64,000 nucleotides of DNA, taken from assembly GCA_964019135.1 (NCBI GenBank), contig OZ025260.1:32482254-32546253 (forward strand), read 5' to 3'. The position numbers and the translations under genes were made by a program. The notes beneath the pieces are model-generated. The model was not told where the DNA came from. It ran no database searches and saw only the letters and a list, made by a program, of their open reading frames with translations. This DNA is from Arenicola marina (Eukaryota; Annelida; Polychaeta; Arenicolidae). Below are positions 50,701 through 63,500 of this stretch, piece after piece (within the stretch, counting starts at the first letter, position 1; each line of letters opens with the position of its first letter).

Positions 50701-51496
50701 CCGGGCAGGTGTCAACACAAGCGATTATATATTTTGGTTTTGGATTGTTTGACTAACAACAGAATTTGGTTTATTTGGACATTTATCTAAATAACTCATA
50801 ATGTCTTCAGCGTGAGTACTTGCTTGTGTGGCGTTTCAATATGTGTAAAAGTTATTTTCACATTGTATGAATATTGCATGACAAAATTGCAGATGCTAGA
50901 TCTAATATATAAACTGATATAAGCTTAGTTATATAGATATAAGTTATGTATAACTTTATAAGTAAATTATTACTGTCTTTACTCCTTATAGACTATAGTG
51001 TATGTCTGAATAAAAACTGTTTAAATATTTGCCCATTTTGAGAAATCAATCACATAAAAAATAATATTTAATAAAATACAATAATTATTTACATAAGCTT
51101 AATAATGGCTTAATGCATTTATGGGGTCCATTTATGTTTTATATATCTGAGAGTCTGTAAAACAACAATTTCAACATAAAACTGCACGGTTCATTTAAGC
51201 TTATATCGCGCGCGGACGTGATAGCGAGCTGCGGTCGACATCACACAAAATACTGAACAGCGAACAGATACGCAGGGATATAAAGCCGGCTACCAACTTC
51301 TGCTCTGGTGATCAAATTCCTTCTCTCCGGATAGCCCACAGGGTTTCGGGATTTAAATTTAATATAGAATATACTTATTTGACATGGGGAAGAGGTTGGT
51401 AATACAAAAAAATACAGAATATATTGCTTTAAGTAAATTATAAACAAAATTACTTTTCACAATTTATACTTAAATTAAAAATTTATATATTTTCAG
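44800..51496. other. Upstream flank of Clock, no gene recognised
   Basis: Should contain the Clock promoter and any 5' exons, but I could not locate them. Notable content: a pyrimidine-rich stretch 45700-45960, a 21-bp triplicate at 46144-46206, and G/C homopolymer stretches at 49140-49285 and 49890-49965. The ORFs at 46675-47542 and 49864-50178 have no recognisable homology. Confidence 0.45.
46144..46210. repeat. 21-bp tandem triplicate
   Basis: Three perfect copies of ACCCGTGGCATAGATGTCAA plus C, then a diverged fourth start. Confidence 0.92.
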
Positions 51497-51550
51497 AACT
51501 GAATCTATGTGTCAACAAGAAGGGGGAAAGGTCAAAGAAGTGGTTAAAAG
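51497..51550 (+). CDS. Clock: Clock exon 1 (first coding exon found)
   Basis: ATG at 51507 gives [14 protein letters not shown] and a split AGG codon that joins exactly to KTRNLSEKK of the next exon. An AG acceptor (TTTTCAG) precedes it, so this is an internal exon with either 5'UTR or further coding sequence upstream; the frame stays open to the exon start (TES-M). The ATG context is poor (T at -3), so the true start could lie in an exon I did not find. Confidence 0.75.
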
Positions 51551-54500
51551 GTAATATATTGTATACTACTTTTTTCTCATAAATTTATTAATTATAAGAA
51601 GCTTGAATTAGTATCGTTATACTGTAAACTGCCTTTTCAAACTATAACTTGTGTACAGAATTTATATTTATAACCTATTGTATTTAACTACAAATATTTG
51701 GGTGCAGCTTTAAATACAGGGTTTCCCTGAATTTAACTAGATTTGTACTGGTATATAGAGAAGGAAAGGGTATGTGTAGAGGTTTTTTCAGTTGAGGGGC
51801 AGTATTCAAAGTTAGGAATTGGAAAATTAAACATTAAACTTTAATAGTGTAAGATATAAAATATATATGGACATTATGGTCTTTATTCCTGTCTTAATAC
51901 ATAAATTTATACAAGAATAAGATATACCTTTCAATACTTTGTCATCCAAACCCTCTCTACAAACCCAGAGGAATCTTATAATCTTTATCAAAGGGGCTTA
52001 CCAGTATACAAGGGATATCTTCATCCCTGATCTCTGGGAGAGTATATGGAAGATCATACCAGTACCCATAGAAAATCTTGCTGGGCAGGTGCCAGATATT
52101 TTTTTATTCAATTATTTAAGTCTCTGTCAATGATTTATAAAGATACCTGGGAATGCCTCACTTTGATCCCACACTGGGAAACATTTTCGAGACAGATATC
52201 AGCTGGATGGGATTGAGCTTTGTAAACATTCAATCAGTGCTGGGGCAAATGGCCATTGATCTGGGTACGTGGATGGTATTAAACGTCCAGGCTGGTTATA
52301 TATACAATTGGCACCTAAGTACCGTCATTTACGTATGTTTTGGAACACCAAAAATGTACCTATGTTTTGGAACACCCCCAATTTTGGAAAAAATTATTAT
52401 TTTTCTTGGCTGTATGTTTTAGTACACTACAGATGGTGGATAATTTTTTTGTATCAACGTCAAGTTTAGTACACCCTAATTTTCCAGAAATATACCTATC
52501 CAGTTAGGTCATCTCTCTCTGACCCATGCCCTGGTTTATCAGTGACCAATCAGAATGCAATAACAATAACATTGTCTGTGTGATAAGGGAGTATCAGCCT
52601 CCGACCCAGCATCCTCCTAACTTCTAGGCATCAGTTCCCACGCTCACCGACCATCCAATATCACTCAACTGCTCAAATGGGTAATATTGTAAAGGAGTTG
52701 TGTTCGTTTTGGGGCATATATCAAATGTCAGTCAAAACTCGCAGTGGCACCCGCGCGTTCATTGTATATATATGTCTGGGCTGCCTGACTGACCGCCTCT
52801 CCCCCCCCCCTGACTCGTGTACATTGTTTATGTCTGGGCTGCCTGACTGCTCTGTCTGCTCCCCCCCCCCCACCCCTGCCTAGCCATGTGACGCACATTT
52901 CTCCACTTCTCTTCTGTCCATCAGAGCTGGTTGACCGACAGTAATCCCCATTCCAACCGCTGCCCACCCCACCCCCGTCGTCGACGGAGGGCCGTTCCTC
53001 GTGTGACACCTGCCCCATCCCCCTCCTCGACAGATCCCCTTACCCTTGTGTTGCCGGTTAGTCTGAGCGGTTTTCGGTATTTAGTTTAGTTCTGTTAATT
53101 TTGTGCGGGATTTCGCGGGCTTCCGGTGCGCCAGATTCCGGTGGTCCTCAGAGCATGACTTGCTGCTGAGGATCCACAGAGAAAACACGTACATCAAGAT
53201 CCAGTCATCACGAAACATCTTTTACCCGTTCAGACCACGCGGCCACAACTCCCGGTTTTCCTTCTGACCCGAAATAAAGTATATCAATGACAATGCCACT
53301 TTGCTGGGTTGTGTAAGTGCATACAGAAAACAGCCAGAACAACACCCGCTCCACCCCGTAACATTTTGGCGCAGTCGGCAGGATTTGTCAGCAGCAAGTC
53401 ACGGTGTGGAGGGTGAGAAGAAACCGGGAGGAACAGGGACAGCATCATGCTCACACTGGAGGAGATGGGGGCGCAGCTGCAGCAGCTGAAGGAGAGCCAT
53501 GAAGAGGCGCAGGCGGCCATGGCTACCGCCGAGGCTGCTAGGGGGCGGGAGCAGCCCCTGTACATCCCGCGTGAGCGGAAGCTCGCCAAGTTTGGCGGGT
53601 ATAGGGACGGCGGACAGTCGATTGAGGACTTTCATGACGAGGTCAGCCATGTCGTCCGTACGCGCCATCTCCCGGATGATGACGCTGTGGACTTCGTGTT
53701 GGCCCACTTGGAGGGTCCGGCCCGACAGGAGGTACTCCTGCAGCCGCCGCCGAGAACGCTGCCAGGCGTGATGAATACGCTGACCTCGGTGTTCGGGGAG
53801 GCGCGGTCAGTGGCGCAGCTGCTGCACTGCGTCTATGACCGTCGCCAGAGGCACGGGGGACCCTGCGGGAGTACTCCTACGAACTATCAACCCTGATCAA
53901 CAAGGTGAGGAGCCGGGACGCTCGGGCGCTTGCCAGCGCAGACGTCACGCTCCGCGACCAGTTCGTTGAGGGGGTGGCGGATCCGCAACTGCGGCGGCAC
54001 CTTAAGCGCGTGGTGCGGGAGCGGGCCGAGGTAACTTTCCTCGACCTAAGGGAGGACGCCGTCGCATGGAGCGTGAAAGACCCGGAGTGTCCTGCGGTGT
54101 CGCAGAAGGCTGAGTGCAACGTGCATGAGCGCCGGACCACAACCAGGGAAGACACTTTCTCCAACCCGACGGACTTGACAGAGGTACTGGTGCTCATGCG
54201 GGCACAACAGCAGGCGTTGCTGGACCTGTCGCACAGAGTCCAGGGGATCGCTTTGGCCCAAACGGGTCAACCGCCAGCGGCTATGTCGGCGTATCCGCCT
54301 GCGACTTTGGGCTCCCACCCCCCAGCGGCCAGGACGGGCCACCCGTTGGCCCGGGCGACGACACCGGCAGCAGCCCAAGGTAACGAAGAGGGACGCCGAG
54401 GTCACGCTGAAACTCGCTCCTGCTATCGTTGTGGTCAGGTGGGCCACCTAGCGACGAGATGCCCCTTCCAGAATGCGCCCGGGCAGAATGGACATCATGC

Positions 54501-57500
54501 AAGAAACGAGTGTCCCGCGCCACTGTGAGCCAAATGGTGACATCTCGGGAGTCAGGTTCGGCACACAGCTACGTCCCTGTGTGCTATAGGTGTAAACGTG
54601 CTGGGCACGTTGTAAGGGACTGTCCGACGGAGAGGCGGGTCCGCGGAGGGGCTTGTTTCAGGTGCGGCCAGCAGGGTCACTTGAAGCGCGACTGCCCCGG
54701 GCGGAGACAGCCGAAGTGTTACCGCTGCGGTCGGCCCGGTCACCTGGCCCGGAACTGCAGCGAGAGGAGCTGGACCGGCGCGGAAGATAACGTCGCTGAG
54801 GCAAAACGCGAGCCGGACCCGAGACATCCGAAGCACGGCGACGGCGTAGAGCAGGGTGACCTCGTCTACGTGAAAAATCGTGCCAGGCTTTGTTTGAGAG
54901 GAAGCAAGGAAGCCAAATACTGTCGCACAGTTGACAGGCTGACATCACCCCACCCTGCCCCTTACACGCATCCTGTGGTGGCTACGACTACGGAAGCTCT
55001 TGAGATGACTGACCATACAAGCCCCCTACCCTTTACCACCCACCCACCTCCCCCACTCCACCCCACCAAAAAAAATATTATCAAAGTTTCGGAACAGCTG
55101 GAAAATTGAATGTGTTTGTATAACAATGTACGTTGGAAATATTATTTAATTGGAAATATTATTTCTGCTGCACAATATTAATTGTAGATATTATTGACAT
55201 TTTACTGATTACTTTTTTAAATTACCGTAAACGACCTATTAGAAGCCGCGGCTTATATTAGGAAGTTGGAGGGTCAAATTCCCGGGTTTTAGTCGGAAGT
55301 CAGGGTGCGGCTTATAATAGGGCCTTTTGCCGATTTCAAGTGAGCGTGGCAGGACAAGGCGGGGGGGGGGGGGGGGTAATGCGAAAGTTACCAATGTTGC
55401 TAAAATAATTTATTGCATCATAACGTCATACGATTCAACAAAACATATATTGCATCATAATGCATCACAATGTCGTACACGTCAACAAGTCGGGAGATCA
55501 TCCATTTCAAATGTCAATAGTCTGTTCCCTCCACAAACCCCCAGAAATCTACCACCGTCTACCACCGCCAGGGAGCCTCTTCGAGCTGCGGGGTCAAACA
55601 GCCATCTCAGATCGCTTTTTCTTCCACTCTCGGACTTGTTTCTCATTGAGACCAAAGTGCTCAGCAGTAGCTCCGTTACTCTGAGACTCAGTCGCATGTT
55701 GAATAACCTTCAACTTGAAAGCTGCGTCGTAAGATGTTCTTTTTCCCAGGCATTGTGTTACCCAGGGCAATCAAGACCGACAATGAGCTACTTATGGTTG
55801 TGTTATTTATTTATACTGCCACGCGACTCCCCCCACACCTATTGTAGACCAATGATCAGACGCCAGGTTTGAGGTGGTGTAACTTGATGCGGCTGCCGGA
55901 TTCATAAACATGCAGTAGGAGCCAGCCACTGGTGTGACACTTGATAAGAGCAGCGATCGGAAAGAGAGGTGAATGTTGTTAGTAGTCGCGACTGCTTGTA
56001 TAAACAATTAATTGGTTTGGTAAGGTCCAGGAGAGCCAGCCACTGGTGTGACACTTGATAATAGCTGCGATTGGAGAGGGAGAGGCGAATGCTGTTAGTG
56101 GTCGCGACTGCTTGTATAAACAATTAAGTGGCTTGGTTGGCCGGATGGATTAAGCAGGAATACAGGGCGGAGGGCGGGCCGGTGGGGGGGGGGGGGGGGG
56201 GGGGTCGGAAGGCCAAAGTCCGGGTGCGGCTTATAATACGTAGTTTTCCGGAAATGGTTCTGGGCACCGGCCAACCCGGTTTTTAGGCCAAAGTTGGGGT
56301 GCGGCTTCTAATAGGTCGTTTACGGTATTTATTTTTCTATTGTGTTTGAGTTAGAATAGCAATGCTGAGGTATTATGCTTTATTTTCATATATGCAAATA
56401 GCAGTCGCTGATTTTCAATTTAATTTTAAATTCTCTTTTTCTTTCACAGGAAAACAAGAAATTTGAGTGAGAAGAAGCGGCGGGACCAGTTCAACGTGTT
56501 GGTGAATGAGCTGTATTCTATGGTCGCCACTGGGGGACGACGCATGGACAAAACAACTGTGCTAAAAGGGACAATAGCATTTTTACGGAAACATAAAGGT
56601 GAGGTTATTGTACCCTGGTTTCCAGCACTCAATTCTTGCTTTTGATAAGAATGGTCATGTTGCTAGCCCCTGGCCACATGTAGCTAGGCATCTTAATTCT
56701 CTAACTCGGTAAGTGTTTTAGATGTTGACCAATAGATATCGATTTGCAGCTGGTGATCTGTCATCTGGCAGTTGTTTCACCCTTTTCATTGTCCAAGTTA
56801 CTGTCTTCAGCTATTAAGACAAAAGAAATTCATTTCCAACTGCAATTTTTAAGGGAAAAACGAGAGCTGCATTCATTATGGGATATATATATAGACATCA
56901 AACACTAGATTATATATATGATAAAGATTACACCTTATAATCTATAATCCACATTGCCTGGTTTTCCCTATCAAGCAAGTCAGATATTGGTAAAGCGCCC
57001 ATTTGTCTTGAAGACCAGATATTCTCTTTTTAGAGAGCTTCATTATAACAATGAACTAAGCAAGGAATGCACTGTCAAGAATGCTTTGGATACCTTATTT
57101 GCAGAGACTCTTCGGTTGTCACAAGCTCATGAGATTCAAGAAAACTGGAAACCATGCTTTCTGTCTAACGACGAATTTGCGCAACTAATGCTCGAGGTAA
57201 GCTTTGAATTCAAGCCAGTTGATATCTGTAAGATATTGTAGTCTTTAACATTTAAATAGATTTTTTTTATATATTATTACTCCTTCGGATTCAGTTTAAT
57301 AGTAATGGTATGAGCGAAAGAAGATGAATTATCCACATCTCTTTCCAATTATAGCACAAATCAAGTAAATACATGCCTATAAATATAAATTGATGACCAA
57401 TTAAAGTATTATGCAATGGCTTCTCGCTATAGGCTCTGAATACCTTCATCAGCGTGATCACGCAGGACGGGACTATCCTGTACACTTCTGATAGCGTGGT

Positions 57501-60500
57501 TCCCCTCCTCAACTACCTCCCGGTAAGTCCTCGCGCCCTTTGTTTTGACAATAATTAACCTAGTTTCGTCCCACACAGGATTATTGAGCGATTTTTTTCC
57601 CTGTTGCTATACCAGACTTTTCATTGGGAAATTTGCCTTCGCCCACAGGTACCTAAATCGCGGGTCGGCAGGGCGGGAGGGGGGGGGGGGGTGGCGGCCG
57701 GCTTCACACATATGTCATATTGCTTCGCCCATACCAGCATGGTGCTATGGCAGCAGGATCTTTGCGCGACCTGTTGCCATGCCACCCGTATACATGTATA
57801 TACATACACCTTACGCGACTTGTAACCATGGCAACATGCTATAACTACTTGGTTGATACCATGGCAACAGGCTATAACTACTTGCTTGTTACCATGTCAA
57901 CCGGATATCGCCATACTTGCCTGTTACCATATCAATATAATATATATACCAGGTATGTCCTCTCATTCTCTGTTCTCGCAGACCGAGATCGTGAACCGGA
58001 ATATGCTGGAGATGATCCACCCAGAGGAGCGGCAACGAGTGAAGAAGATCCTCTGCAGTCACTTGATGTACCTTGGTCCCGGCATGCTCAAGGAGTTTGA
58101 ACGCAGTAAGTCGTCTTTAGGGGTGCGTTTCGTATGGCTATCGACCGCGATCTCTCTCCTTGCGGCACGACAGATAAGGATTTGAACTTGGCGGATTGGT
58201 CAAGGACGCATACAATTTTAAACCGGAAGTGGGGTATGGTTCGCCGTGATCGAGAGCAGTCCCGCATGATAATGTTAAACTCTAAACGATTCTTCTGAAA
58301 TACGTAGAGATAACCCGCACGTATCTATGCGTAATACTTATCCTTTATTTATGAATATTTTACACTATTTAGATTGTGCTGCCATTTCCAAGTGAGTTAA
58401 TTATTTAGCGGATATGCCCCCAACGAATGGAAACAGTTCGATGTGACCAATGTCGTTCTATAACGAGTTCAGGGTTACCAAACACGGCGATCGACCGTGA
58501 TACGGAACTCGGTCCAGGCTCACGGGCGTATGACCCAGCTTAAGAATTGTAGTCCAGTTTTACTACTGATGATTTGTTTGTTATGATAGTGCGTTTGAGT
58601 TTGATGTGGTTTGAGAGTTGTGTTGTTGCTATACCACCTTTGATTCTGAATGAACTTTCATTCGCCGCGTCTAGTCGAGAACCAGTTGATGTTTTCCTGC
58701 CACATCCGGATGGGGTCATGCACTTCCGGGGACGCTGAAGCCTGCTATGAACACGTGGAGTTTAAAGGTCACTTCCGGAGCAATCACGTGACTAGTGAGT
58801 ATGGCTTCGCTGCATCTTGAGCTTATTGCCTTGCTATGGACACTCATGAAACGCATTAAAACATCACAACATATTCAATAATCTACAATTAAACTGGAAC
58901 GTACATCTGCGTTTGCCATATCCCGGCCGAAACGGCGATGTTTATTAGGTGTCTGAATTGATAGAATGAAATAATCGAGTTTTCTGCAAATTTGGTGATA
59001 TATATGTCGCCTAGGCTTAGTTTTGGCGGGAAAGACCTCGATATGCCACTTTAAGGCACCCCAATATTTTGTATTGCCTGCCAGTGGGCGCGGACCAGGA
59101 GAACCAGGCGGACCGACTGGAGTCCAACGTATGCTTCTGCTGCTCCATCCAAGTCAAGTCCTTCCAGGTCATCCGCGAGCTACCAACCTTTCACGATCTC
59201 AATCAGGAGTTCACATCCCGCAACAGTCTCGAGTGGAAATTTCTTTTCCTCGACCACAGGTAAGCTAGCTCTTCAGCGGGTTAATTGAGTGTCTTTATTA
59301 AACGTCAGTGAAAAAGTAGTAATTGACAGTGGCGGGTTTTAACAATGGGGGGTGAAGATATATATACTCTACACTTGTCACGATTTTGGCTTATCTGCAT
59401 ACAATTAATCCGAACATATTTTTTTGTATTTTACGCAAAAATGGTTATTTTGGCGGCTACCTTTTTCCATGCTGTATTTCTCTCGCATGTCCGTGCTAGC
59501 CATATATATATATGGAGATATCTATACTAATTTCAATCTGCAATGTTACATTTTTTGATACCGTGTCACAGAGGCCCCGCAGTCATAGGATATCTGCCCT
59601 TTGAAGTTCTGGGAACGTCGGGGTATCACTACTACCACCCGGACGACCTTGACATCATATGTGAAGGTCACAAGCAATGTAAGTTATCTATATTACAATT
59701 TTTAATTACTTGATGTTGCCGGCCCGGTGGATAATTTCGGCTCTTCTCAACACCGCCCCCCTCCCCCCCCCCCCCCCCCCCCACACCCTGCAAACGATAA
59801 TAATTCGGTCTACTATTGGACTTTCAGTGATGCACACTGGAGAGGGGACCTCCTGCTACTACCGGTTCTTGACCAAGGGACAGGAGTGGCTGTGGCTGCA
59901 GACCCACTACTACATCACCTACCACCAGTGGAGCTCCAAGCCAGAGTTCGTCGTCTGCACCAACCGCGTCATTGGGTGGGCTGATGTTAACATTATCACT
60001 TCTCGTTCCTAGGCTGATATAATAATAGGACATTCTTCCTGTACTGATATTATCATTTCTCCTTCCTACCTTGTCCTGTTTCGGGCTTTTGATATTAATA
60101 TATTATCTATTTTCGTTTCTGTACTGATATTAGTAATATCACTTCTCCTTCCTTTGCTGATATTCTCATTCTCCTTCCTATCTTGTCCTGTTTTGGGCTT
60201 GACTGATTTAATGTACACATACTGGTGGGAGCTTCTCGTTCAGCGCGTTGGGGAATTTGGTTGGGCAAGACTGTAATAAAATGTTGGAACTGAATAAACC
60301 GAACATGTTTGGGATATGCGATGTAGACTATTTGGAGGTCTTCGCTTTATCGGTTCTTTTATGGGAAGAAACAAAATCGGAACCTGACAAAAAGGTCCGA
60401 TATTGACAGGATTTTGGTTTTGTTACTAATTACTTAAATGAGATTAAAATAAAATTGAAATAGTGGAAAATATAAAATTAAAAAATGAATTAAATTAAAA

Positions 60501-63500
60501 TAATGCAAAAATTAACATTATAAAATGAATTAAATTAAAACAGTTTAACACATTAAAATAAATTAGATTAAAATAGTGGAAGAAAATGGAAAAATTATTT
60601 AAATTGAAGTAGTGACAAAATGCGATTTATTGGATATAGGTCTGCCGAGGTGAAGGAAAAAGCCATGACGCAGAACAAGCGAGAGAAGACCGTCTCCCTT
60701 CGTGAGGCTGGTAGTTGTGGCAACGACGCGCTGGACACGCCCATCCACAGCCCCAGCTCTGTGTCCTCGGATGACGTCATCAGCTCGCTGGGTCTGTCCA
60801 CGGCCAAGGCGGACCAATCACAGGGCGAGGACCCCCCAAGTAGGTGTCGTCTGCTGGGAGACTCGGCGGAAATGGTTTTAAAAAAATGTTGTGTTGGACC
60901 CGTTTTGTTTCTCGAGGGCTAAAATAGGCATTGGAACAGCAGAGGAAAAACTGCGTATTTTTTTATACTCAATATCTGATCACCATAAAACGGATCGGTT
61001 ACTTCCAATAAGAGTTTTTTGCTTATTTATTTCCGTTTCCAATGCCATTAGGCCCAAAGTACACAATATAAACGACTCACTGCAAATGAAATACAGAATG
61101 AATAAACAAATGTTGGGCATACACAATCAATTATCGAGTACTTATAAGTATCCCTCTTTTTTTTCGACAGTGTAAGTATACCATTGGACATGGAAATGTG
61201 TGCCGGAGAAATGATGGTATCTGCCTTGTCAGATTCCCGGTAGAGTTGTTGTTCTGTAGCGATTGATTTGTGTGTAAACGGAAGTGCCTCCATGTTGGCA
61301 GACCTGTCCGAGTCCGGCGACCCGGAGGTCCCGGATGACGCCCCGGCCTCGTTCACCGGCAAGTCTCGCGTCGACGAGAAGACCTGGTCATGTGACGACG
61401 CGTCCGATGACGTCACCGGGTCGACGGCTCAAACAGGGTCAAGGACGAAGAAGGAAGAAAACGAAGCTCAGTCGCCTGCGGTTCACTCTACACAGGTGAG
61501 GGTTGGGGTGATGGGAGGAGGAGGGGTCACTCCACAGGGGTAAGGATTGGGGTGATGGGAGGGGGGGTCACTATACACAGGAAAGGGTGGGGTTGATGGG
61601 AGGGGGGTCACTCCACAGGGGTATGAGGGGGAGGTGGGTCACTATACACAGGTAAGGATGGGGGTGATGAAAGGGGGGGGGGTCACTACGCAGGTAAGGG
61701 TGGGGTGATGGGAGTGGGGGTCACTCTACACGGGTAAGGGCGGAGGGAATGGGAGGGGGGCGTCACTACGCAGGTAAGGGTGGGGGTGATGGGAGGGGGG
61801 TCACTACACTGGTAAGGGTGGGGTGATGGGAGGGGGGTCACTCCAGAGGTGTATGAGGGGGGGGCGGTCACTCCACGCAGGTAAGGGTGGGGGTGATGGG
61901 AGGGTGGGGCACTCCACAGGGGTATGAGGGGGAGGTGGGTCATTCCACGCAGGTAAGGGTGGCGGTGATGTGAGGGGGGGGGTCACTCCACAGCGGTAAG
62001 AGGGGGAGGTAAGTAACTACACATGTAAGGGTGGGGGTGATGGGAGGGAGGGGGGGTCACTCCACAGCGGTATGAGGGGGGGGGGTGTGTTTAACTCTAC
62101 GCAGGTAAGGGTGGGGGTGATGGGAGGGGGGGGTCACTCCACAGGGGTGTATGGGGGGGTGGGTAACTCTACGCAGGTAAGGGTGGGGGTGGTGGGAAGG
62201 TTGGAGGTCACTCCACAGGGGTATGAGGGGGAGGTGAATAACTATGCTTACTCTATGTTTACTATCTTAGTTTACTACAAAAGTATAATAATAGATAACT
62301 GTGAAGGATAGGAAGAAATCGTTCTGGATTGCTCTCTCGCACATTGCGTATAATTTGTTTACTGTTACCCGTTGTTTGTACGAACTCAACTGTTGGATTG
62401 ATTGGACACCTAGCGGACTGGTCGCGTTTCCATTAATAAACACAATATATAGAGAGTATTATTACGTGGAATGAGACAACGGTAGATATGTTGATGACAC
62501 ATACAAAGCACATGTCTCACCGCACACGTCAGGTCTTATCGTAAACCTAATTAGTTATAGCAAAAATTTTGAAAGAATCATATTTACCTTTCCAGATTCC
62601 ACTAGAACTCGTCATTCCGCAGGTAAGCTGAGTGATTAACGGCCATTCGTTTATTGCGTTTTTCTGACATAATCAAATAATCACACCTTCAATTTGATTG
62701 GTTTTCGGTGTATTTGTTGATGCCATACCTACTACAAGTTGGTTGTGTGTCAATGTCAAACATATGGATGCTGTCCACTCTTATCAAAGCAGTTTACCTT
62801 TAAGTTCCGTTATATAAGTCCGTCTTTAATCATACATTTTGGGTTTCGCGACTCGCGAATTTCTAAAATTACCCGCAATGCTTCGTCTCTCTTTATACTC
62901 CCATGCAGTCTTTTATAGCGTGATTATGACGGCATATCGTGTTGCCTCATTGTGGATATTGGTGATGCGGTGAGGCTGAGTAAGGGACACAAACATGGGA
63001 GGAGAGGTCATTCCCTCCATCCAGTGTCTGTAAATAATGACATAGATCGTCTAATACATTCTAACACCTTGTGATCTGGTTGCAGCACGTGATGCAGATG
63101 TCGCCCACGCAGTACCAGTTCTACGAGCAGCTGCGGGAGAAACACCGGCAGCTGCAAGAGACCATCGTCAAGCAGCAGCAGGAGCTGCGGTGGATCTGGG
63201 ACCAACTCTTCCTCACCTGCCAGCTGGCCTCAGTCACGGACAGCCAAGGTAAGCGTGACGCTGATCTGAGACCAACTCTCTCTCACCTGCCAGCTGGCCT
63301 CAGTCACGGACAGCCAAGGTAAGCGTGACGCTGATCTGGGACCAACTCTTCCTCACCTGCCAGCTGGCCTCAGTCACGGACAGCCAAGGTAAGCGTGGCG
63401 CTGATCTGGGACCAACTCTTCCTCACCTGCCAGCTGGCCTCAGTCACGGACAGCCAAGGTAAGCGTGACGCTGATCTGAGACCAACTCTCTCTCACCTGC

